The notes beneath the pieces are model-generated. The model was not told where the DNA came from. It did no database searches and was given only the letters and a program-made list of their open reading frames with translations. Both the position numbers and the translations under genes were made by a program. A DNA stretch of 19,501 nucleotides, from positions 1 through 19,501 of the forward strand of contig JBQTIQ010000033.1 in assembly GCA_052387955.1 (NCBI GenBank), written 5' to 3'. Below, piece after piece: positions 13,004 to 19,358 of this stretch. Within the stretch, counting starts at the first letter, position 1. Each line of letters starts with the position of its first letter. The stretch comes from JBQTIQ01 sp052387955. GTDB lineage: Bacteria > Actinomycetota > Acidimicrobiia > Acidimicrobiales > JACDCH01.

Positions 13004-13264
13004 TCAGCTCGCGGTTGCCCGGCGCCGCAGCCCGGCTGCCCGCAGCCGCTGCACCAGTTCGCGAGCCGGCACCGGCGTGGCCCCTAGTTCGATGGCCCGC
13101 TCGCGGGCGTCGCTGGGGATGTCGTAGTGGTCGCCCTGGAACGCCCGTCGGGGGACGCCCAGGTGGGCGGCGAAGTCGTGGAGCTCGTCGTAGGAGACGT
13201 CGCTGACCAGGTGGGCCCAGCGCCGTCCCTCCCACGTCCACACTGCCGGGTCGACCAGGATCAC
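13004..13264 (-). CDS. DUF4031 domain protein in the lar gene group
   Basis: An 86-residue protein beginning with V/MILVDPAVWTWEGRRWAHLVSD, followed by LHDFAAHLGVPRRAFQGDHYDIPSDARERAIELGA, the recognised DUF4031 pattern (WxxxGRxWaHLvSD...HlGxpxraFqgDHYDi). The function is unknown to me; the many conserved Asp/His residues look enzymatic. Its GTG start overlaps the TGA stop of larC (GTGA), so it is translationally coupled to nickel-pincer cofactor synthesis. Confidence 0.85.
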   Translation of the reverse strand: MILVDPAVWTWEGRRWAHLVSDVSYDELHDFAAHLGVPRRAFQGDHYDIPSDARERAIELGATPVPARELVQRLRAAGLRRRATAS

Positions 13265-14562
13265 GCCGGGTCGCCCCGGGGTGGGGGGGCGGGACCGATA
13301 TCGGGAGGGGCGGGACCGATATCGGGGGGAGTGGGAGGCAGGTCGGATGGGGCTGGGCCGATGTCGGCCGAGCGCCGACCGATGTCCGTCCCGTGGCGCC
13401 GGGACGCCTCCTCGGCCAGGGACAGCACCTCGCGCAACGGTCGGCCGACGAGACGGGCGACGCGGGCGGCGTCGTCGTGTTCCACCTTGGCCCGGCCGGG
13501 CGAGAGCTTCACCCTCACCGGGTAGCCGCCGACCTCGACCTCACCGGAGTGCCGCGACGCCGGCCACCGTTGGAGCTCGGTGACCCGCACGCCCAGAGAG
13601 CCGGTCTCGTCCACCAGCACGCCGGCGACCACCGAGGACAGGGCGGGGTCGCACAGGGCCGACACGGTGTAGGCCGGCCTCCCCTTCTTCATGAGGATGG
13701 GGGTGACCCAGGCGTCATGGGCGCCGGCGGCGAGAACGGCGCCGAGCGTGTGGGCCAACACCTCGCCGGTGACGTCGTCGACGTTGAGCTCGATCTGTAC
13801 CACCGGCTGGCCTGGCGCCGACCTCGTGCCGGCGGCCGCGGCGACGCCGATCACCACCTCGACGGCGTTGGGCCGATTGTCGAGCTCGCGGCTCCCGGCC
13901 CCGAAGCCCTGGCTGGCCACCGTCATGGGTGGGATCGGTCCCCAGCCGACCGCCCAGGCGGCGAGCAGGGCGGCGCCGGTCGGCGTGGTCAGCTCCATCG
14001 GGATGTCGAGCCCGTAGGTGGGCGCACCCCGAAGCAGTTCGACGACGGCGGGCGCGGGGTTGGGCAACGCCCCGTGGGCGGAGTGGACCATCCCGGAACC
14101 GTTGGCCACCGGGGAGGCGTGGACCTCGTCCACGCCGAGCACCTCGAGAGCGGAGGCGCTGCCAACGATGTCGACGATGGCGTCGAGGGCGCCGACCTCG
14201 TGGAAGTGCACCTGCTCGGTCGGCCGACGGTGCAGCCTGCCCTCGGCTTCGGCCATGACCTGGAAGGCGGCCTGTGCCCGGGCCCGGACCCGTTCGGGGA
14301 GGCGGGCCTCCTCGATGAGGGCGGCGATGTGGGCATGGGTCCTGACCACCGACGTCTCGGCCGTGCGGACGATCGCCCGGGTGGCGGCCACCCCGCCCCG
14401 CAGCACCGCTTCGGTGCCGAGCTCCCAGCCCGAGACCGGTATGCGACCGCACAACGAGCGCACCTCGTCGACATCGGCGCCGGCGTCGAGCAGCGCCCCC
14501 AGCGCCATGTCGCCGGCGATGCCGGAAAAGCAATGGAACCAGGCCCGGGTCACCCCACTCAC
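13261..14562 (-). CDS. larC: Nickel-pincer cofactor biosynthesis protein LarC (nickel insertase)
   Basis: The 433-residue product matches LarC, the CTP-dependent enzyme that inserts nickel into the sulfur-loaded pincer precursor. The N-terminal signature FHCFSGIAGDMALGALLDAG is near the start, followed by VHFHEVGALDAIVDIVGSA, the central ELTTPTGAALL, and the C-terminal LNVDDVTGE and MKKGRPAYTVSALC segments. In Lactobacillus LarC arises by a frameshift between two frames; here it is one continuous frame. The last ~40 residues are a Pro-rich tail with DIGPAPP-type repeats not expected in the family. GTG at 14562 lies seven bases after the larB stop; GTG at 14553 is an alternative. Confidence 0.92.
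   Translation of the reverse strand: MSGVTRAWFHCFSGIAGDMALGALLDAGADVDEVRSLCGRIPVSGWELGTEAVLRGGVAATRAIVRTAETSVVRTHAHIAALIEEARLPERVRARAQAAFQVMAEAEGRLHRRPTEQVHFHEVGALDAIVDIVGSASALEVLGVDEVHASPVANGSGMVHSAHGALPNPAPAVVELLRGAPTYGLDIPMELTTPTGAALLAAWAVGWGPIPPMTVASQGFGAGSRELDNRPNAVEVVIGVAAAAGTRSAPGQPVVQIELNVDDVTGEVLAHTLGAVLAAGAHDAWVTPILMKKGRPAYTVSALCDPALSSVVAGVLVDETGSLGVRVTELQRWPASRHSGEVEVGGYPVRVKLSPGRAKVEHDDAARVARLVGRPLREVLSLAEEASRRHGTDIGRRSADIGPAPSDLPPTPPDIGPAPPDIGPAPPPRGDPA
13290..13326. repeat. 21-bp in-frame tandem repeat in the larC tail
   Basis: CGGGACCGATATCGGG occurs at 13290-13305 and again at 13311-13326, a period of 21 bases or seven residues (DIGPAPP). Weaker relatives (GGGCCGATGTCGG, GACCGATGTCC) follow up to about 13395. 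The core CCGATATCGG is palindromic. Confidence 0.8.
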
Positions 14563-14569
14563 TGCGGGC

Positions 14570-15328
14570 TCACTTGAGCAACCGCAGCACGGCGCAGGCG
14601 GCGCCGTAGCCGTTGTCGATGCCGACCACGGTGATGCCGGCGGCGCACGAGGACAACATGGCTAACAAGGCCGTGACCCCTTCGAGGGAGGCCCCGTAGC
14701 CGACCGAGGTGGGCACGGCGACCACCGGCGCCGGCGTGAGCCCGCCGACGATGCTGGCCAGCGCCCCTTCCATGCCCGCCACCACCACTACGGCGTCGGC
14801 TGCGAACAGGTCGTCGGTGTGGGCCAGCAGCCGGTGCACGCCGGCCACGCCCACGTCGGTGAGGCGTAACGCTTCGATGCCGTGGGCGCCGAGGACGGCG
14901 GCGCACTCGTCGGCTACCGGCAGGTCGGCGGTGCCTGCCGCGGCCAGCACGACCCGCTCGGGTCGGGGGGCGGCTGGCCGCCACACCAGCGTGAGGCACC
15001 CGGGTTGACCGGTGACGGTGGCCCCCGGGCTCTGGCCCTTGGCCGCGTCGGCCTGGGCCTGGTCGGCCCGGGTCAGCACGACCGGGCCGCTACCTCCGCC
15101 GAGCAGCTCGGCCACGATGGCGGCGCACTGGTCCGGCTGTTTGCCGGGGCCGTACACCGCCTCGGGCAGCTTCTGGCGCAAGGCCCGATGGTGGTCGACG
15201 CGGGCGTAGCCGAGATCGGCGAAGGGCAGGCGGCGCAACTCCGCCACCGCCTCGTCGGCCGACGTGTCGCCTCGGCGGACGGCCTCGAGCAAGCGCCGGA
15301 CGGTCGATTCCTCCACGTCACCTAGCAT
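14570..15328 (-). CDS. larB: Nickel-pincer cofactor biosynthesis protein LarB
   Basis: The 252-residue product matches LarB, which carboxylates and hydrolyses nicotinic acid adenine dinucleotide to start pincer cofactor synthesis. The N-terminal half has the family segment FADLGYARVDHHRALRQKLP and the QPDQ region. The C-terminal half (about 125-252) is PurE/AIR-carboxylase-like: VLAAAGTADLPVADECA, VVVVAGMEGALASIVGGL, VAVPTSVGYGASLEGVTALL, GIDNGYGAAC. It is first in the larB-larC-DUF4031 group. larE and a LarA-type racemase, needed for a complete pathway, are not in the window. ATG at 15328 is eight bases from the divergent pheA start; GTG at 15316 (codon 5) is an alternative. Confidence 0.92.
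   Translation of the reverse strand: MLGDVEESTVRRLLEAVRRGDTSADEAVAELRRLPFADLGYARVDHHRALRQKLPEAVYGPGKQPDQCAAIVAELLGGGSGPVVLTRADQAQADAAKGQSPGATVTGQPGCLTLVWRPAAPRPERVVLAAAGTADLPVADECAAVLGAHGIEALRLTDVGVAGVHRLLAHTDDLFAADAVVVVAGMEGALASIVGGLTPAPVVAVPTSVGYGASLEGVTALLAMLSSCAAGITVVGIDNGYGAACAVLRLLK
15323..15328 (+). promoter_or_regulatory. Probable leaderless -10 box of pheA overlapping the larB start
   Basis: TAGCAT fits TAnnnT and ends eight bases before the GTG of pheA. Its last three bases are the complement of the larB ATG. It implies a leaderless pheA transcript and makes larB initiation and pheA transcription compete for the same DNA. Confidence 0.45.
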
Positions 15329-15336
15329 GCTCGGTC

Positions 15337-16281
15337 GTGCGCCCCGTCGCCGAGCTGACCTCGATCGCGTACCTCGGCCCGCCGGGCACCTTCTGCGAAG
15401 AAGCTCTACTGACCCAGCCCGATCTGGCCGCAGGCGAGCTCGTCGACCTGCCGTCGATCACCGACGTCCTCGAGGCGGTGGCGTCGGGCGACGTCGATCT
15501 CGCTGTGGTCCCGCTCGAGAACGCGATCGAGGGGGCGGTCACCGTCACCAGCGACACGCTGGCCTTCGACGCCGACCTGGTGATCCAGCGTGAGATCGTG
15601 ATCCCGGTCCAGCTCGACCTGCTGGCCCTGCCGGGGGCGACCCTGTCGGGCATCGAGCGGGTCATCTCGATCCCGGTGGCGGCGGCCCAGTGCCGGGCCT
15701 TCGTGCGCAAGGAGCTGCCCGGCACCTCGCCGGTGGCGTCCAACTCCACCGCCGAGGCGGCCCGGTTGCTGGCGGCCAGCGGTGACCTGGCGGTGGCCGC
15801 CATCTCCAACCCGCTGGCGGCCGCCCTCTACGGCCTCGAGGTACTGGCCCGCGACATCGAGGACCACCCCGGGAACAAGACCCGCTTCGGGCTGGTGGCC
15901 CGAGACGGCGTCCCGGCGGCGACGGGCCATGACAAGACCTCGATCGTCGTGTTCCAGCGCGCCGACGCCCCCGGTTCGCTGCTCGGCATCCTCCAGGAGT
16001 TCGCCGCCCGTGCCATCAACTTGACCAACCTGCACTCGCGGCCGACCAAGAGGGGCCTGGGTGACTACTGCTTCCTGATCGACCTCGAAGGCCACATCTC
16101 CGATGAGGTGGTCGCCGACGCCCTGCGCAACCTCAAGAGCAAACAGGCCGACGTGAAGTTCCTCGGTTCGTACCCCGCCGCCGGCGCCCACGGCGAAGAC
16201 CGCCGCCGTGACGCCGACGAGAAGTGGCGGGCCGCCGATTCCTGGATCGCCGAACTGCGCCGGCACGTCGACCCGACCTGA
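15337..16281 (+). CDS. pheA: Prephenate dehydratase with ACT regulatory domain
   Basis: The 314-residue product is a monofunctional prephenate dehydratase, which turns prephenate into phenylpyruvate in phenylalanine synthesis. The catalytic domain (about 8-190) shows IAYLGPPGTFCEEA, VVPLENAIEGAV, the SNSTAEAARL segment and the essential TRF motif (Thr182-Arg-Phe184 in NKTRFGLVARD). The ACT domain (about 200-280) binds phenylalanine for feedback inhibition. It has GSLLGILQEFA and HSRPTKRGLGDYCFLIDLEGH, where HSRP stands for the usual ESRP. A ~35-residue charged extension follows the ACT domain. Start: GTG at 15337, eight bases from the divergent larB start, with a TAGCAT box in leaderless position. 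Confidence 0.94.
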   Translation: MRPVAELTSIAYLGPPGTFCEEALLTQPDLAAGELVDLPSITDVLEAVASGDVDLAVVPLENAIEGAVTVTSDTLAFDADLVIQREIVIPVQLDLLALPGATLSGIERVISIPVAAAQCRAFVRKELPGTSPVASNSTAEAARLLAASGDLAVAAISNPLAAALYGLEVLARDIEDHPGNKTRFGLVARDGVPAATGHDKTSIVVFQRADAPGSLLGILQEFAARAINLTNLHSRPTKRGLGDYCFLIDLEGHISDEVVADALRNLKSKQADVKFLGSYPAAGAHGEDRRRDADEKWRAADSWIAELRRHVDPT

Positions 16282-16552
16282 CTGCACCGGCCGGGCTCGG
16301 CGAACCTAGCGGACGCATGCGGGCCGATAGCTCGCTTGGTCACCTTGCCAATGCCGCGACCGGCAACCTTCACCCGGTGGCTGCCAGGACCGGCGCCAGG
16401 TCACCGGGCAATATCGTTACAGGTCGCCCGAACCTCCGAACGAGACGGACAGGACCCGTACTCTCGAGGCCGTGAAACGTGGGAGCGAGTGGGCTCCGCG
16501 TCTACCGGTTGGGAAGCGGCCACCATGAGACGACGACCAGGGTATCGAGTCG
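16282..16552. other. Non-coding stretch between pheA and the insertion sequence
   Basis: No convincing gene is seen. CCCGGTG (16373-16379) and CACCGGG (16402-16408) form a 7-bp stem about 90 bases past pheA, a weak terminator candidate. TACTCT and a following GTG near 16460-16475 could be a promoter-like spot but have no -35. An ATG at 16525 opens a short frame that the insertion sequence interrupts. Confidence 0.4.
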
Positions 16553-16558
16553 GAGTCC
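16553..16558 (+). repeat. Target-site duplication, left copy (GAGTCC)
   Basis: GAGTCC directly precedes the TGTC end of the IS21-family element and is repeated exactly right after its GACA end at 19353-19358. A 6-bp duplication is within the usual 4-8 bp of this family. Confidence 0.85.
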
Positions 16559-16651
16559 TGTCGGCGGCCATGAGATTCTCCCCGTAGGCGGACACGGATC
16601 TCCCCGCTGACGGCCATCGGATGTCCCCGGTGGCGGCCATGAGATCTCCCC
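16559..16651 (-). repeat. Left-end IS21 terminal repeats (four units)
   Basis: Four units of the pattern GGCGGCCATGAGATCTCCCC end at 16583, 16605, 16628 and 16651. The outer and inner units are best conserved; the middle two read GGCGGACACGGATCTCCCC and ACGGCCATCGGATGTCCCC. The spacing of 22-23 bp, about two helical turns, would place bound transposase on one face of the DNA. Confidence 0.85.
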
Positions 16652-16688
16652 AGCTGTTGTCCGTTGACTCGCGGGGTCCACCTCGCGG

Positions 16689-16746
16689 GTGGTCCCTCCT
16701 CGTCTGCTTCGGCGTGCTCAACCGCCGAGGACCGAGGAGGGACCAC
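16689..16746 (+). promoter_or_regulatory. 14-bp inverted repeat sequestering the istA ribosome-binding site
   Basis: GTGGTCCCTCCTCG (16689-16702) is the exact reverse complement of CGAGGAGGGACCAC (16733-16746), which ends at the base before the istA GTG and contains its AGGAGGG site. A second stem (16707-16714 with 16723-16730) fits in the loop. In an RNA entering from outside or starting before 16689, the ribosome-binding site would be buried. Confidence 0.7.
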
Positions 16747-18231
16747 GTGAAGCATGCCGAGGAGATCATGGAGATTCTCGAAGCGTTCGACCTGACCAAG
16801 AGCTACCGGGCAGCTGGTGAGCTGGCCGGTTGCGACCATCACACCGTCGCCTTGTGGGTGGCGCGCCGTGACGCCGGCGAGCTGACTGCCACGACCGTGA
16901 GACGCCCGCTGCTGATCGACGAGTTCCTTCCCAAGCTCGAGGAGTGGATGGAGCAAAGTCGCGGCAAGGTCCGTGCCGATGTCGCCCACGACAAGTTGCG
17001 GGCGATGGGCTACACGGGCTCGGAGCGCACCACGCGCAGGGCGGTCGCCGCCGCCCGGGCGGCGTGGGATGCGGGGCATCGGCGGGTGCATCGCCCGTGG
17101 GTTCGTGAGCCGGGTCTGTGGTTCCAGTGGGACTTCGGTGACGGACCGACGGTGGCCGGGGCCAAGGCGGTGCTGTTCTGCGCCTGGTTGTCGTGGTCGA
17201 GGTTCCGGGTGGTGCTCCCGATCCGGGACAAGACGTTGCCGACGGTGATCGCTTGCATGGACGCCACGCTGCGCCGCTTCGGTGGGTGCCCGACGTACGC
17301 GTTGACCGACAACGAAAAGACCGTCACGGTCGAGCACGTCGCCCGGATCGCGATCCGCAACCCCGACATGGTCGCCGCCGCCGGCCACTACGGGTTGAGC
17401 GTGGCGACGTGCCTGCCCGCGGATGCCCCGTCCAAGGGCGGGTCCGAGGCGACGGTCCGGGTCGCCAAGGCTGACCTGGTCCCCACCGACGCCAACCTGG
17501 TGGGCGACTACCCGGACTGGGCGGCACTGGAGGCGGCCTGTGAGCGGTTCTGCGTCGAGGTCAACGCCCGGGTCCATCGGGTCACCCGCCGGCCCCCGAC
17601 CGAGATGCTCGCCGAGGAACAGCGTCGACTGCACCGCCTGCCCGAGCATCCGTGGACCGCGGCGTTCGGTGAGACCCGCACCGTCGGGTGCCCCCAACCC
17701 ATGATCCAGCTCGACTGGTGCCTCTACTCGGTGCCGTCACGGCTGGCTGGCGAGATCGTGTGGGTCCGTCGCCGTGGTGAGGAGGTGATCGTCACCCACC
17801 TCGGGCCCGACGGTCCCGTCGAGGTCGCCCGCCACCAGGTGACCACCCCGGGCAACCCACGCATCGACGAGGTCCACTTCCCGCCCGTCCCCGAAGGACC
17901 ACTCAACCGGACCCCGGTGCCGGCCAACGCCGCGGAGGCCGAGTTCCTGGCCATCGGCGACGGCGCCGTGCTGTGGCTCAAAGAAGCCGGGGCGGTCGGG
18001 GCAAGCCGGGTGCGGGCCAAGATGGCCGACGCCGTCGCCCGCTCCAAGCTCTCTGGTGTCGAGACGGTCAACTGGGCGTTGGGTCACGCCGCGGTCTACG
18101 GCCGCTTCGCGGAGGCCGACCTCGCCTCGATCATCGCCCACCGGGCCGCCAGCGATGGCGACGCGACACGGGCCGGCGAGGACCACAGCCTCCAGGCCGG
18201 CACCGACGCCTGGAAGAGCTTCGGGCGATGA
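16747..18231 (+). CDS. istA: IS21-family transposase IstA
   Basis: A 494-residue DDE transposase. The N-terminus has a helix-turn-helix for end recognition (DLTKSYRAAGELAGCDHHTV). The catalytic core carries Asp129 (FQWDFGDG), Asp188 (LTDNEKTV) and Glu234 (PSKGGSEATVRVAK), an acceptable D-D-E spacing. The C-terminal third has the beta-barrel-like segment WCLYSVPSRLAGEIVWVRRRGEEVIV. Start: GTG at 16747, because AGGAGGG lies six bases upstream; the open frame continues into the terminal repeats but has no ribosome-binding site there. The stop overlaps the next gene (ATGA at 18228). It works with the IstB ATPase to join element ends to target DNA. Confidence 0.94.
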   Translation: MKHAEEIMEILEAFDLTKSYRAAGELAGCDHHTVALWVARRDAGELTATTVRRPLLIDEFLPKLEEWMEQSRGKVRADVAHDKLRAMGYTGSERTTRRAVAAARAAWDAGHRRVHRPWVREPGLWFQWDFGDGPTVAGAKAVLFCAWLSWSRFRVVLPIRDKTLPTVIACMDATLRRFGGCPTYALTDNEKTVTVEHVARIAIRNPDMVAAAGHYGLSVATCLPADAPSKGGSEATVRVAKADLVPTDANLVGDYPDWAALEAACERFCVEVNARVHRVTRRPPTEMLAEEQRRLHRLPEHPWTAAFGETRTVGCPQPMIQLDWCLYSVPSRLAGEIVWVRRRGEEVIVTHLGPDGPVEVARHQVTTPGNPRIDEVHFPPVPEGPLNRTPVPANAAEAEFLAIGDGAVLWLKEAGAVGASRVRAKMADAVARSKLSGVETVNWALGHAAVYGRFAEADLASIIAHRAASDGDATRAGEDHSLQAGTDAWKSFGR

Positions 18232-18473
18232 GCGCCATGCCGATCACCACCGACGTCCACGGCAACCGCTACGCCGCGGTGCACGTCGAGGAGCTCGACG
18301 AGTGGGCCTGGATGCTCGCCCAGCTCGAGGACTGGCTGCTGCACGCCGCCGCCGAGACCGTCGAGGACTGGGGCGAGTTCTGCGGGCCCTGCGGTCCGGG
18401 CCTCGATCAGGTCATCTACGTGCTCGGCCACTGGACGGTCCGGATGCGTCGCCTCGCCCAGGGCCCCACATGA
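18228..18473 (+). CDS. 81-residue protein between istA and istB, unknown function
   Basis: It begins MSAMPITTDVHGNRYAAVHV and is coupled on both sides by ATGA overlaps, which argues that it is a genuine gene of the element. The middle is acidic and tryptophan-rich (ELDEWAWMLAQLEDWLLHAA, then ETVEDWGEF) and looks helical. It is followed by FCGPCGPG, with two cysteines three apart, and a hydrophobic/basic end (VIYVLGHWTVRMRRLAQG). I do not recognise a family. Classical IS21 members have only istA and istB, so this may be an accessory factor linking IstA and IstB, an inhibitor, or a passenger. The dicysteine could bind metal only together with other ligands or as a dimer. Confidence 0.75.
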   Translation: MSAMPITTDVHGNRYAAVHVEELDEWAWMLAQLEDWLLHAAAETVEDWGEFCGPCGPGLDQVIYVLGHWTVRMRRLAQGPT

Positions 18474-19249
18474 GCACCCGCACCCCGACACCCCCGCCGC
18501 TCGACAGCAACCTCGAAGCGCTCCTGCGACGCATGCGCCTACCCCACATCCGCCGGGCCGCCCCGGAGGTGCTCGCCACCGCCCGAGCCCAACGCTGGGA
18601 ACCAGCCGAAGTCCTGCGAGTGCTGCTCGTCGAGGAAGTCGCCGGCCGGGACCGGTCCTCCACCGCCACCCGCCTCGCCGCCGCCGCCTTCCCCACCGGC
18701 AAGACCTTCGACGCCTGGGACGAAGCCCTCTCCTCGATCCCGTCGCCCACCCAGGCGGCGCTGCGCACCCTCGAATGGGTCGGACGACGAGAGAACCTTG
18801 TGGTGTGCGGCCCCTCGGGGACCGGCAAGACGATGTTCCTCGAAGCCCTCGGCCACGCCGCCGTCACCACCGGCCACAAGGTCGCCTGGTTCAGCCTCGA
18901 GACCCTCGGCATCCTCGTGCGCCGCCACCGCGCCGACGACACCGTCACCCGAGCCATCGCCCGAATCCTGCGAGCGGACCTGATCGTGATCGATGACATC
19001 GGGCTCCTGCCGGTCGCCGTCGACGCCGCCGAAGGCCTCTACCGCCTCGTCGACGCCGCCTACGAGAAACGCAGCGTCGCCGTCAGCTCCAACCTCCACC
19101 CCAGCGGCTTCGACGAGATCATGCCCAAGACCCTCGCCAGCGCCACCGTCGACCGGCTCCTGCACCACGCCCACCTCTGCGCCACCACCGGCGACAGCGT
19201 CCGCCTCGCCCAAGCCACCACCGGCAAGGGGGTGACGCCCCTGACCTGA
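18470..19249 (+). CDS. istB: IS21-family AAA+ ATPase IstB
   Basis: A 259-residue helper ATPase related to DnaC. The N-terminal domain (about 12-100, LEALLRRMRLPHIRRAAPEVL) is followed by Walker A GPSGTGKT (114-121), Walker B LIVIDDIG (171-178), a sensor-1-like SSN (206-208) and the final conserved TVDRLLHHAHLCATTGDSVRL. IstB forms ATP-dependent oligomers that bend target DNA and stimulate IstA. The ATG start overlaps the stop of the 81-residue gene (ATGA at 18470), and no separate ribosome-binding site is needed. It is full length for the family. Confidence 0.94.
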   Translation: MSTRTPTPPPLDSNLEALLRRMRLPHIRRAAPEVLATARAQRWEPAEVLRVLLVEEVAGRDRSSTATRLAAAAFPTGKTFDAWDEALSSIPSPTQAALRTLEWVGRRENLVVCGPSGTGKTMFLEALGHAAVTTGHKVAWFSLETLGILVRRHRADDTVTRAIARILRADLIVIDDIGLLPVAVDAAEGLYRLVDAAYEKRSVAVSSNLHPSGFDEIMPKTLASATVDRLLHHAHLCATTGDSVRLAQATTGKGVTPLT

Positions 19250-19258
19250 ACCCGCCGC

Positions 19259-19352
19259 GGGGAGATCTCATGGCCACCAGCGGGGAGAACTCGTGGCCAC
19301 CCCCGGGGAGATCTCACGGCCGCCAGCGGGGAGAAACCGGTGGCCCTTGACA
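19259..19352 (+). repeat. Right-end IS21 terminal repeats (four units)
   Basis: Units of GGGGAGATCTCATGGCCACC type begin at 19259, 19282, 19305 and 19328, exactly 23 bp apart. They are the inverse of the left-end units. The outermost runs into ...CTTGACA, the right tip of the element. Confidence 0.9.
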
Positions 19353-19358
19353 GAGTCC
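19353..19358 (+). repeat. Target-site duplication, right copy (GAGTCC)
   Basis: Exact repeat of 16553-16558, starting at the base after the GACA tip of the element. Confidence 0.85.

Larger units (their letters stand above)
16559..19352 (+). mobile_element. Complete IS21-family insertion sequence with three genes
   Basis: A 2794-bp element. The ends are TGTC...GACA, with a 25-bp imperfect terminal inverted repeat (16559-16583 against 19328-19352, 18 of 25 matching). Each end carries four ~20-base repeats spaced 22-23 bp, in inverted orientation between the two ends, as expected for IstA binding sites. It is flanked by the duplication GAGTCC. Gene order is istA, an 81-residue intermediate protein, istB, all overlapping by ATGA. 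All three frames are intact and the catalytic motifs are present, so it may still be active. The intermediate gene and a hairpin over the istA ribosome-binding site are unusual. Confidence 0.93.

Noticed and set aside
12039..13241. 400-codon minus-strand Arg/Pro-rich frame across the HD gene and the intergenic hairpins
   Set aside because: It is antisense to the HD phosphohydrolase and to DUF4031 in another register; its composition is typical of spurious high-GC frames.
13393..14577. 394-codon plus-strand frame opposite larC
   Set aside because: It is antisense to a full-length, motif-complete larC. The translation is Gly/His/Asp-rich without any recognisable pattern.
15406..16287. 293-codon minus-strand frame opposite pheA
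   Set aside because: It is antisense to a complete prephenate dehydratase and has low-complexity composition.
16621..16746. Upstream ATG that would extend IstA by 42 residues
   Set aside because: It lies in the terminal repeats and runs through the regulatory hairpin. GTG 16747 has an ideal AGGAGGG site and begins at the conserved helix-turn-helix region.
19259..19346. Regular 20-base repeats at 23-bp period resembling a short CRISPR array
   Set aside because: The gaps are only 3 bases, there are no spacers, and the same units occur inverted at the other end of the IS21 element, so they are transposase-binding sites.
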